NCBI GenBank assembly: GCA_002938045.1
Contig: PTLJ01000117.1
Location: 1-5,448, forward strand
Reading direction: 5' to 3'
Origin: Alphaproteobacteria bacterium MarineAlpha3_Bin4
GTDB taxonomy: Bacteria > Pseudomonadota > Alphaproteobacteria > Rhodospirillales > Casp-alpha2
DNA: 5,448 nucleotides
In this document: positions 1 to 5,448 of the stretch, in pieces
Position numbering within the stretch: the stretch's first letter is position 1
Layout: every line of letters begins with the position of its first letter
The notes under the pieces: model-generated
Databases searched by the model: none
Seen by the model: the letters and a program-made list of their open reading frames with translations, nothing else
What the model was told of the DNA's origin: nothing
Translations under genes and position numbers: made by a program

Positions 1-72
1 CCTCCGACCTTCATTTTCTCCAAACCCGACTCCCAAAATGGTGTACTTTTTTAAGAAGATTAACCTTAAGGA

Positions 73-101
73 TTTCAAGCCACTAATTTAATATTTATAT
101 T
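73..101 (+). promoter_or_regulatory. Possible promoter of the tRNA-Leu gene
   Basis: The roughly 80 bases before the tRNA are markedly AT-rich. A TATATT hexamer at 96-101 resembles a -10 box and lies 17 bases downstream of TTTCAA (73-78), a weak -35 match of about three in six. Transcription would then start near 108, a short leader before the tRNA at 121. A perfect 8-base palindrome, CCTTAAGG, sits just upstream at 64-71. The matches are weak, and the AT-richness alone could produce them. Bases 1-72 show no convincing gene. Confidence 0.25.
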
Positions 102-120
102 CAAACGCTTAAAGGCATTG

Positions 121-207
121 GCCCCTGTGGCGGAATTGGTAGACGCGCTGGATTCAAAATCCAGTTCCCGTAAGGGAGTGAGAGTTCGAGTCTCTCTGGG
201 GGCACCA
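121..207 (+). tRNA. tRNA-Leu (anticodon CAA)
   Basis: Complete leucine tRNA reading the UUG codon. The cloverleaf can be drawn directly. The acceptor arm GCCCCTG (121-127) pairs with TGGGGGC (197-203), including two G-U pairs, followed by discriminator A204 and an encoded CCA (205-207). The anticodon stem CTGGA/TCCAG (148-152/160-164) encloses the loop TTCAAAA with anticodon CAA at 155-157. A long variable arm (about 165-179, TCCC/GGGA pairing) marks this as a class II tRNA, as expected for leucine. The T arm is GAGAG-TTCGAGT-CTCTC (180-196). No clear rho-independent terminator follows. The gene reads through as an open frame in +, which is an artefact. tRNA genes are common integration sites, but I found no second copy of its 3' end in this window. 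Confidence 0.97.
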
Positions 208-396
208 TTTCTCGTGACGTCTATCGCCCCCGGGTTTCAAGGGTCAGCTTCTGTTTTGCTGGCGCGCGTATGGTGCCGTAACCGTTGTCAGCGGCGGTTG
301 CTCGACAACCACTGGCCGGCTATGCTGAGACAATCTTCGAAGTTGAAACCGGGGGCATCGACCTTGCAGAGGATTGAGCTCAGCGTCCACGAGTTC

Positions 397-735
397 ATGA
401 CCATCATGGGCAGCTTGGATGAGCACCTGGGTGGTAAACACGGGCACGACGGCGGTGCACTCTACGACGAATGGTACGAACAGTGGCAGGTGCTTGACGA
501 GCGTTTGGAGAAGCTGCCGTTGATGCAGCGTGCCGACATGCTGTTTGACGGCAAGGTTGCCATTAACACCATCACCGAACCGCAGCTGCAGGAATTGATT
601 GGCGCCGTCGAGAACCAAGTTTTGCTGCATCAGAAGCTGATCGACAACAAGGACGAAGATGCTGACCCGGACGACTTGGAAATTTGGCAGAACCGCTTAA
701 ACGATTTAGAAGAGGCGGCTAAGTCGCTCGAATAG
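397..735 (+). CDS. Small acidic hypothetical protein, 112 aa
   Basis: I do not recognise this family. The frame from ATG 397 to TAG 735 looks coding: codons are ordinary for the neighbouring genes and the composition is that of a soluble, strongly acidic, helix-forming protein. A short His/Gly-rich stretch (GGKHGHDGG, residues 12-20) is followed by three probable amphipathic helices around residues 22-50, 61-82 and 92-111. A very acidic linker (DNKDEDADPDD, about 83-93) lies between the second and third. There is no signal peptide, membrane segment or recognisable catalytic motif. The start is unresolved. ATG 397 and ATG 406 lack a good Shine-Dalgarno. TTG 364 has a GGGGG run about 10 bases upstream, and ATG 322 is in frame. 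The frame stays open back through the tRNA, which is meaningless. The gene is convergent with a broken minus-strand gene whose stop is 24 bases away. Function is unknown. Confidence 0.62.
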   Translation: MTIMGSLDEHLGGKHGHDGGALYDEWYEQWQVLDERLEKLPLMQRADMLFDGKVAINTITEPQLQELIGAVENQVLLHQKLIDNKDEDADPDDLEIWQNRLNDLEEAAKSLE

Positions 736-759
736 TTGCCCGTGCTATGCTTCCATCGT

Positions 760-963
760 CTAGCAGATTGCATCGGCGTCGATACCGTATTTACGGTAAA
801 GTTCTTCAATATTGCCACATTGACCGAAGTCCTCGACGCCGAGCGCGCTGACCTGCTGTCCACCGAACGAGCCGAGCCAGGCCAGTGTCGAGGGATGGCC
901 GTCCAAGATCGTCACCAACTGAGCGCCTGGTGCCAGCCACTCGAGCAGTTGCGCAATGTGGGA
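760..963 (-). pseudogene. Transketolase / PDH-E1-like C-terminal remnant
   Basis: Read on the minus strand, this 67-codon frame begins SHIAQLLEWLAPGAQ and ends in TAG at 762-760. It contains DGHPSTLAWLGS (residues 21-32), LGVEDFGQCGNIEELYRKYG (41-60) and the tail IDADAIC. From memory these match the C-terminal domain of transketolase-like proteins (the DGHP..L.WLG / LGVE.FGQ.G...LY..YGID pattern), the regulatory tail of thiamine-diphosphate enzymes. The other two domains, which bind ThDP, are absent: a complete enzyme would be several hundred residues or more. There is no start codon. An in-frame TGA (966-964) immediately precedes the frame, and further plausible residues (LDWSNPRSG) continue beyond it in the same frame to about 1008. 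An in-frame TAA at 1014-1012 then opens the AT-rich gap. The best reading is the decayed 3' end of a lost gene. The family call is moderately sure; the broken state is clear from the length and stops. Confidence 0.7.
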
Positions 964-1086
964 TCATCCGGAACGAGGGTTGGACCAATCGAGTGAGGTT
1001 GTTAGTTTTAATTATTACGGCTTAGGGGAAAACTCCTTAAATCCAATATTTTGTAATCGTGGTTAGCGTGGGCTGGAATTGGAAAG
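964..1086. other. AT-rich intergenic gap
   Basis: This stretch separates the transketolase remnant from the next plus-strand gene. The part nearest the remnant may still be its eroded coding sequence. Bases 1000-1065 are clearly AT-rich compared with the flanks and could hold the promoter of the 1087 gene, but no hexamer pair with correct spacing convinced me. A short imperfect hairpin (about 1022-1039, TTAGGGG-AAAA-CTCCTTAA) is present and lacks a T-run, so it is not an obvious terminator. Confidence 0.4.
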
Positions 1087-1503
1087 ATGACCCGGCGTTT
1101 TGATGAGAGGGCTTGGCTCGAATTCGTGGATTGGTGCAAAACGCGCGATCTACGGGCGGTACCGGCCCATCCCTGGACGATGGCCGCGTTCGCGTGTTGG
1201 TGCGAACCCCGTTACCGGCCGGAGATGATTGGTAAGCTCCTGGGAGGTATTGGTCGGGTACATGCCACCAAGTCGCGCAAGCGGCCTGACAGGCACCCGA
1301 CCGTCAGCCGTACATTGAGGATGATTGAGACCCGGGCCAAGCGACGTATCCACAGCGTAGAATTGTTTGTTGACGAAGATTTCGCCAATGCCGATATATC
1401 GAGGGCCAAAGTCGCGGCGCATGCGCGCAAGACCAAGGGGCACAGGCGAGTATTTCGGTCGTTGAGCCTAACACCCAAGCTGGTGACGCGGCGTAAACTC
1501 TAG
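1087..1503 (+). CDS. Small basic protein, recombinase core-binding-like
   Basis: This 138-residue, very basic protein starts at ATG 1087 after a purine-rich TTGGAAAG that can serve as a ribosome binding site. Its first 80 residues follow the pattern of the N-terminal SAM-like core-binding domain of tyrosine recombinases: W10, F13, WC at 16-17, VPAHPWT at 25-31, F35, a helix with I48, L51 and I55, H59, then DRHPTV at 68-73 and L77/I80. In integrases this domain clamps DNA beside the catalytic domain. Here the catalytic R...HxxR...Y domain is absent. The protein ends in a basic tail (KTKGHRRVFRS...VTRRKL) with no room for it. It could be a truncated integrase or a stand-alone small DNA-binding protein; the tidy end and basic tail make the latter possible. 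It is not in an obvious operon, since the next gene begins about 300 bases downstream. The domain assignment is by pattern only. Confidence 0.6.
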   Translation: MTRRFDERAWLEFVDWCKTRDLRAVPAHPWTMAAFACWCEPRYRPEMIGKLLGGIGRVHATKSRKRPDRHPTVSRTLRMIETRAKRRIHSVELFVDEDFANADISRAKVAAHARKTKGHRRVFRSLSLTPKLVTRRKL

Positions 1504-1564
1504 TCGCAACCGATCAACCGTTAGAACGGCTTCCGCCTCCAATCTTTCAACCATCGACGCGAAC

Positions 1565-1585
1565 ACGACGGCAAACAACCGTCGT
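1565..1585. repeat. 7-bp perfect inverted repeat
   Basis: ACGACGG (1565-1571) and CCGTCGT (1579-1585) are exact reverse complements separated by a 7-base loop, CAAACAA. The hairpin lies about 60 bases after the stop of the 1087 gene. It has no following T-run on either strand, so it is not a canonical rho-independent terminator. It might protect a 3' end, bind a protein or be chance. Confidence 0.4.
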
Positions 1586-1709
1586 ATTAAGGCGTGTCTG
1601 TGGCCGTGTTGGAGAGCCGGAATCTGCATTGTCATCGACGTCACATAGCAAGTTTGGGGAAAACCTTTTTCGCAAAGCTGTCGATTGCCCGCGGCTCCGT
1701 GGCACTCTA

Positions 1710-1743
1710 CATTGCGCCGCAATGATTTAATTGCGAGGCAATG
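1710..1743. repeat. Two tandem mini-hairpins, 19-base period
   Basis: The sequence ATTGC-GCC-GCAATG (1711-1724) is repeated as ATTGC-GAG-GCAATG (1730-1743) after a 5-base AT spacer, so the units start exactly 19 bases apart. Each is an inverted repeat with a 3-base centre; the first extends to 6 bp with C1710/G1724. Because all arms are the same, alternative pairings are possible (first arm with last arm). A further TTGCC (1754-1758) can pair with GGCAA (1737-1741). The pair ends 62 bases before the MaoC start codon. Tandem operator half-sites and a leader RNA switch are both possible; neither is shown. Confidence 0.5.
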
Positions 1744-1805
1744 TGCGGAGTTTTTGCCGACTATTCTGGCGTGGGAGCCAACAATTTGATACAGAAACAA
1801 ATCCC

Positions 1806-2249
1806 ATGGACAAGCTACACAGATACTATTTCGAAGACCTAGAGGACGGCATGCTCGACGTCTTCACCAAGACCATCACCGACGCTGACATCATGACTTT
1901 CGCCGGCATTTCCGGTGATACCAATCCAATCCCCCTCAGCCACGAGTTCGCCAGCCAGACACTGTTCAAAGGCCGTATTGCCCACGGCATGCTAACGGCG
2001 AGTTTCATCTCGACCGTGATCGGCACCAAGATGCCCGGTCCAGGCTGCATCTATATCAAACAGAATTTGCGCTTCAAGTCGCCAGTTAAGTCTGGCGATA
2101 TGGTGACAGCCACCTGTACGATCACCTGGTTGATCCCGGAGCGGAAATTCGTTGATTTGTCGACTGTGTGCACAGTCGGCGATTGCGTCGTCATCGACGG
2201 AGAAGCCACTATTCTAGTACCTAGCCGCGCCGCCGCCGTTTCTCCTTGA
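1806..2249 (+). CDS. MaoC-like (R)-enoyl-CoA hydratase family protein
   Basis: This 147-residue protein is of normal length for single-hotdog (R)-specific enoyl-CoA hydratases (PhaJ/MaoC family), which hydrate trans-2-enoyl-CoA to (R)-3-hydroxyacyl-CoA in the cytoplasm. Landmarks are YFEDLEDGM (residues 8-16), the hydratase-2 motif FAGISGDTNPIPLSHEFA (32-49), FKGRIAHGML (54-63), PGPGCIYIKQNLRFKSPV and a terminal VIDGEATILVPSR. The motif is damaged. Asp38 is present, but the partner His expected five residues later is Pro43 (CCC, 1932-1934), one base from CAC; a His three residues further on (H46) is out of register. ATG 1806 fits the family's usual N terminus. An in-frame ATG at 1731 would add 25 unlikely residues through the tandem hairpins. 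No strong Shine-Dalgarno is visible. ribF begins 36 bases downstream on the same strand. The family is secure; catalytic activity is doubtful. Confidence 0.9.
   Translation: MDKLHRYYFEDLEDGMLDVFTKTITDADIMTFAGISGDTNPIPLSHEFASQTLFKGRIAHGMLTASFISTVIGTKMPGPGCIYIKQNLRFKSPVKSGDMVTATCTITWLIPERKFVDLSTVCTVGDCVVIDGEATILVPSRAAAVSP
2159..2180. repeat. Intragenic inverted repeat in the MaoC gene
   Basis: CGACTGTG (2161-2168) and CACAGTCG (2171-2178) are exact reverse complements separated by TG. As RNA the stem can grow outward by a U-G and a G-C pair, closing over a GUGC loop. It lies within the codons for LSTVCTVGD. It could be chance, a protein site or an mRNA structure; the coding function is not disturbed. 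Confidence 0.35.
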
Positions 2250-2285
2250 CCCCGCCTAGGGGCGCTGACACCTTTTGTTACCGCC

Positions 2286-3242
2286 ATGCGAATTTTTCGA
2301 CATTACGAGACGTTGCCCGATGAGGCGAGAGGCGCCGCCATCGCCATCGGCAACTTCGACGGCGTCCATCTCGGCCACCAGGCGGTGATCGACACGGCGA
2401 GAAATATCGCCCGCGCTGCCGGCATCCCGTGGGCGGTGCTGACCTTAGAACCGCACCCGCGTTCGGTGTTCCAACCTGACTCCGAGCCTTACCGCCTTAC
2501 GCCCTTGCGCAGCAAGGTCCGGCAGCTGGAGAACCTGGGCGTCGATTTCCTGATCGTTCAGCGGTTCAACCGCGAGTTCTCGCTACGACCGGCAGAGAGT
2601 TTCGTCCGAGATGTTCTGGTCGAGGGCTTCAGCGTCGCTCATATCGTCGCTGGTTACGACTTCGTCTTCGGCCACAAGCGCAAAGGAACCTGTGAGTTGC
2701 TGCTAACTATGGGGCACGAACAGGGTTTCTCGGTCACCGCTGTCAACGCCGTCGAAGACAGCGGTGGCAAGGTCTATTCCTCAACCCGCGTACGCCAGCA
2801 CCTGGCACAAGCGGCCCCCAGGGCCGCGGCTGCAATCCTTGGTCGCCCATTCGAGATAGAGGGCCGTGTAATTCACGGCGATGGCCGCGGCCACAACCTG
2901 GGTTACCCGACGGCTAACGTCCATATGGGTTCGACGTTGCGCCCGGCGCTCGGTATTTACGCCGTTCGTGCCGGCCTCCTCGGCTCCGGAGACATCGAGT
3001 GGCATGCGGGTACGGCGAGCCTCGGGTGCCGTCCAACCTTCGGCGGCACGGACATTGTGCTGGAGGTTTATCTGCTCGATTTTAAGGGCGAACTTTACGG
3101 TCAACGAATGAGCATCGCGTTGATTGAATACCTGCGGCCGGAAAAGAAGTTTGACGGCATTGATGAATTAAAGGCACAAAGCGCCGCGGACGTCGAAGCG
3201 ACGCGCAAAATCCTTGACCAAGACGACAAGACTGGGCCATGA
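2286..3242 (+). CDS. ribF: Bifunctional riboflavin kinase / FAD synthetase
   Basis: RibF phosphorylates riboflavin to FMN and adenylates FMN to FAD. The 318-residue length is typical. The N-terminal FAD synthetase (nucleotidyltransferase) domain shows GNFDGVHLGH (residues 22-31, the ATP-binding HxGH-type motif), EPHP (55-58), VAGYDFVFGHKRKG (121-134) and SSTRVR (165-170). The C-terminal riboflavin kinase domain begins near 185 with GRVIHGDGRGHNLGYPTANV (193-212), where PTAN is the metal/ATP motif. It continues with GIYAVR (223-228), GTASLGCRPTFGG (242-254) and LEVYLLDFKGELYG (259-272), in which Glu260 is the expected catalytic acid; many homologues have His where this has Tyr262. It ends with LRPEKKFDGIDELKAQ. 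ATG 2286 gives the usual short MRIFRHYE start, though no clear ribosome binding site precedes it. Its TGA overlaps the ileS start codon (ATGA), implying coupled translation. I see no FMN riboswitch in the 36-base gap. Confidence 0.97.
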   Translation: MRIFRHYETLPDEARGAAIAIGNFDGVHLGHQAVIDTARNIARAAGIPWAVLTLEPHPRSVFQPDSEPYRLTPLRSKVRQLENLGVDFLIVQRFNREFSLRPAESFVRDVLVEGFSVAHIVAGYDFVFGHKRKGTCELLLTMGHEQGFSVTAVNAVEDSGGKVYSSTRVRQHLAQAAPRAAAAILGRPFEIEGRVIHGDGRGHNLGYPTANVHMGSTLRPALGIYAVRAGLLGSGDIEWHAGTASLGCRPTFGGTDIVLEVYLLDFKGELYGQRMSIALIEYLRPEKKFDGIDELKAQSAADVEATRKILDQDDKTGP

Positions 3243-5448
3243 GCGTGGACTACAAATCAACAGTTCTCCTGCCAAAAACCGCCTTTCCCATGAAGGCTGG
3301 GCTACCGAAACGCGAGCCGGAAATCTTAGATTACTGGCAGAAAATTGACCTTGAGGGGCAACTGCGCAGGCAGGCCAAGGGACGCGAGAAGTTTATCCTT
3401 CACGACGGGCCGCCTTACGCTAACGGCCACCTCCATATCGGCCACGCAATGAACAAGATCCTCAAGGATGTCATCAACCGCTCACAACAGATGCTTGGCA
3501 AGGATGCCAATTACGTGCCCGGCTGGGACTGCCACGGCCTACCGATCGAATGGAAGATCGAGGAACAGTACCGCGAGAACAAGCTCAATAAGGACGATGT
3601 GCCGATCGTCGAATTCCGGCGCGAATGCCGTGAGTTTGCCGAGGGCTGGATAGACATCCAGCGCGAGGAGTTCAAGCGCTTGGGCGTACTTGGCGACTGG
3701 AACAACCCCTACACGACCATGAGTTACGCCGCCGAGGCACAGATCGTGCGCGAGCTTGGCAAGTTCTTGATGGACGGCTCACTGTACAAAGGCTCGAAAG
3801 CGGTGATGTGGTCGCCGGTCGAAAAGACGGCCCTGGCCGAGGCCGAGGTCGAGTACCACAACCACATCTCAACGACGATCTACACGCGTTTCCCGGTGAT
3901 CGATGCATCGACGCCTGAGATCGAGGGTGCCGCTATTGTGATCTGGACGACGACTCCCTGGACCATGCCCGGCAACCGCGCCGTCGCCTACGGACCCGAC
4001 ATCGACTACGTCGTCATCGAGGTAAAGGAAACCGCCGACGGCTCGCTTGCCAAGGCCGGTGAACGCCTGGTCGTCGCCCGCGCCCGGCTCGCGACCTTCG
4101 CCAGCGATTGCCGAATTAACGGCTTTGGGGAGGCGGCGGCGGTGAACGGGGCAGCGTTGGCCGGCACAATCTGCAGCCATCCGCTGCGCGGCCAGGGCTT
4201 TGATTTCGACGTTCCGGCGCTGGCGGCCGAATTCGCAACTACCGAAGAAGGCACCGGCATTGTCCACATCGCGCCCGGCCACGGCGCCGACGATTGGGAA
4301 CTCGGCGTCGCCAGCGGCATCGAAGTGCCACAGACGGTCGGCAAGGATGGCTGCTTTTACGACCACGTGCCGCTATTCGCCGGGAAGCACGTCTACAAGG
4401 TCAATGGCGAGGTCGCCGACACGATTGAGGCGGCCGGCGGGCTTCTGGCTCGTGGCTCGTTGACCCACCGCTACCCGCACTCCTGGCGCTCGAAAAAGCC
4501 GCTGATCTTCCGCAATACTGCGCAGTGGTTCATTTCGATGGAGAAGACCGGGCTCCGCGACAAAGCGCTGAAGGCCATCGACGAGACTTGCTTCATTCCC
4601 GCCTCGGGCCAGCAGCGGCTGCGCAGTATGATCGCTGAGCGTCCCGATTGGTGCGTTTCCCGGCAACGCGCCTGGGGAGTGCCGATTACCGTTTTCGTCC
4701 ATAAGGAGAGCGGCGAACCATTGCGCGACCCGGTCGTGTTTGAGCGCATCGTTGAGGCCGTCGAGCAGGACGGCGTCGATGCATGGTTCTCAAACGACCC
4801 GCACCGGTTCCTCAGCGGCGACTACAACCCGGACGACTATGAGATGGTAACCGACATCCTCGACGTCTGGTTTGATTCCGGCTCAACCCACAGCTTCGTG
4901 CTCGAAACCAGGCCCGACCTCAAGTGGCCGGCATCGCTCTATCTCGAAGGCTCGGACCAGCATAGGGGATGGTTCCATTCATCGTTGCTCGAGGCCTGCG
5001 GCACGCGCGGTCGTGCGCCCTACGAGGCGGTGCTGACGCACGGCTTCGTCTTGGCGGAGGATGGCCAGAAGATGTCGAAATCGCTCGGCAACATCGTCTC
5101 GCCGCAGGACATCACAACCGAGACCGGCGCCGACATTCTCAGGCTATGGGTCGTTGGCTCGGACTATTCCGAGGACCTGCGTGTCGGGCCCGAGATCCTC
5201 AAGCAGCACGCCGACATTTACCGGCGACTTCGTAATACGTTTCGGTTCTTGCTCGGAAACGTCAGTGGCTTCAACGAAAGCGAACGAATTGCGCACGCTA
5301 AAATGCCGGAGTTGGAGCGGTGGGTGCTGCACAGGATCTGGCAGATGGACAAGGCATTGAGGAAGGCATGTGAAGATTTCCAGTTCCACATGTTGTTCGC
5401 CGATTTGCACAATTTCTGCACCGTCGATCTGTCGGCCTTTTATTTCGA
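3239..5448 (+). CDS. ileS: Isoleucyl-tRNA synthetase (3' end beyond window)
   Basis: Class I synthetase that charges tRNA-Ile with isoleucine and edits mischarged valine. The frame is open from ATG 3239 to the edge: 736 codons plus two bases of an expected 930-960. Signatures appear in order. GPPYANGHLHIGHAMNK is at 57-73, with the HIGH motif at 66-69. WDCHGLPIEWKIE lies near 96-108. The CP1 editing domain has the Thr-rich WTTTPWT at 236-242 and GHGADDWE around 347-354. WCVSRQRAWGVPI is near 478-490, followed by DVWFDSGST, EGSDQHRGWFHSSLL and KMSKS at 611-615. The anticodon-binding domain has begun by about 650 (ADILRLWVVGSDYSEDLRVG is just before it); the rest, including any C-terminal zinc site, is outside the window. 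The start MSVDYKSTVLLPKTAFPMKAGLPKREPEIL is the usual bacterial N terminus and overlaps the ribF stop by ATGA. Catalytic and editing motifs are intact, so the gene appears functional. Confidence 0.97.
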   Translation, partial: MSVDYKSTVLLPKTAFPMKAGLPKREPEILDYWQKIDLEGQLRRQAKGREKFILHDGPPYANGHLHIGHAMNKILKDVINRSQQMLGKDANYVPGWDCHGLPIEWKIEEQYRENKLNKDDVPIVEFRRECREFAEGWIDIQREEFKRLGVLGDWNNPYTTMSYAAEAQIVRELGKFLMDGSLYKGSKAVMWSPVEKTALAEAEVEYHNHISTTIYTRFPVIDASTPEIEGAAIVIWTTTPWTMPGNRAVAYGPDIDYVVIEVKETADGSLAKAGERLVVARARLATFASDCRINGFGEAAAVNGAALAGTICSHPLRGQGFDFDVPALAAEFATTEEGTGIVHIAPGHGADDWELGVASGIEVPQTVGKDGCFYDHVPLFAGKHVYKVNGEVADTIEAAGGLLARGSLTHRYPHSWRSKKPLIFRNTAQWFISMEKTGLRDKALKAIDETCFIPASGQQRLRSMIAERPDWCVSRQRAWGVPITVFVHKESGEPLRDPVVFERIVEAVEQDGVDAWFSNDPHRFLSGDYNPDDYEMVTDILDVWFDSGSTHSFVLETRPDLKWPASLYLEGSDQHRGWFHSSLLEACGTRGRAPYEAVLTHGFVLAEDGQKMSKSLGNIVSPQDITTETGADILRLWVVGSDYSEDLRVGPEILKQHADIYRRLRNTFRFLLGNVSGFNESERIAHAKMPELERWVLHRIWQMDKALRKACEDFQFHMLFADLHNFCTVDLSAFYF

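Larger units (their letters stand above)
1504..1805. other. Gene-free intergenic region
   Basis: About 300 bases without a convincing gene. A minus-strand open frame covers most of it but has unremarkable codon use and no recognisable domain. The region contains a perfect inverted repeat (1565-1585), a pair of tandem small hairpins (1710-1743) and no strong promoter. A possible -10-like TATTCT lies at 1762-1767 without a matching -35 box. The promoter of the MaoC-ribF-ileS block probably lies somewhere here. Confidence 0.5.

Noticed and set aside
284..310. Overlapping inverted repeats after the tRNA (GTTGTC/GACAAC and GGTTG/CAACC)
   Set aside because: The arms are short and mutually exclusive, with no T-run, so they do not support a terminator or a defined element.
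118..396. Open plus-strand frame starting at TTG 118 and running into the small acidic protein
   Set aside because: The first 30 codons are the tRNA-Leu itself read as protein, and the stretch up to about 396 lacks coding character. The real start of the acidic protein is probably near 397, or at 322 or 364.
736..996. Plus-strand 86-codon frame
   Set aside because: It is the antisense of the transketolase-like remnant, whose minus-strand translation carries recognisable motifs.
1468..1800. Minus-strand 110-codon frame across the intergenic region
   Set aside because: A stretch around residues 75-95 (RRLFAVVFASMVERLEAEA) looks protein-like, but there is no recognisable domain, codon use is mixed, and it overlaps the 3' end of the 1087 gene and the tandem hairpins. 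Probably chance.
2250..2285. Possible terminator or FMN riboswitch before ribF
   Set aside because: The gap holds only a small CCCC/GGGG pairing and a CCTTTTG run. It is too short for an RFN element and has no proper T-tract after the stem.
3869..4366. Minus-strand 165-codon frame inside ileS
   Set aside because: It lies wholly antisense to the editing domain of IleS, whose motifs are intact in the plus frame; long antisense frames are common in GC-rich genes.
1..5448. CRISPR array, toxin-antitoxin pair, complete insertion sequence or defence system
   Set aside because: No regularly spaced repeats, no transposase or terminal inverted repeats, and no paired small genes with matching motifs were found.

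Overview
The window looks like a chromosomal segment from an alphaproteobacterium, probably close to the Rhodospirillales. This rests on remembered resemblance of the IleS, RibF and MaoC-family proteins and on the compact ribF-ileS arrangement, not on a database search. Coding regions are moderately GC-rich. Two short AT-rich stretches, about 36-117 and 1000-1065, stand out against them.

Layout. Bases 1-120 are an AT-rich leader to a complete tRNA-Leu(CAA) gene (121-207) with an encoded CCA end. Next comes a short acidic protein of unknown function (about 397-735, +). It is convergent with a broken minus-strand gene (760-963, perhaps to about 1008) that retains only the C-terminal tail of a transketolase / pyruvate dehydrogenase E1-like protein. 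An AT-rich gap follows, then a small basic protein (1087-1503, +) resembling the N-terminal core-binding domain of tyrosine recombinases but lacking any catalytic domain. Bases 1504-1805 hold no convincing gene; they contain one perfect 7-bp hairpin and, before the next gene, an unusual pair of tandem mini-hairpins.

The right-hand 3.6 kb is a compact co-directional block: a MaoC-like (R)-specific enoyl-CoA hydratase (1806-2249), bifunctional riboflavin kinase/FAD synthetase ribF (2286-3242), and isoleucyl-tRNA synthetase ileS (3239 to the window edge, incomplete). ribF and ileS share an ATGA stop/start overlap, so translation is probably coupled. The MaoC gene ends 36 bp before ribF and may be co-transcribed. 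RibF supplies FMN and FAD, and IleS charges tRNA-Ile. The MaoC protein would be expected to hydrate enoyl-CoA, but the catalytic histidine of its hydratase motif is replaced by proline, so that activity is doubtful.

I see no CRISPR array, complete mobile element, toxin-antitoxin pair or convincing new multi-gene system. The points most worth a second look are the His-to-Pro change in the MaoC protein, the tandem hairpins upstream of it, the transketolase remnant, and the possibility that the tRNA-to-1.5-kb region is a decayed insertion.
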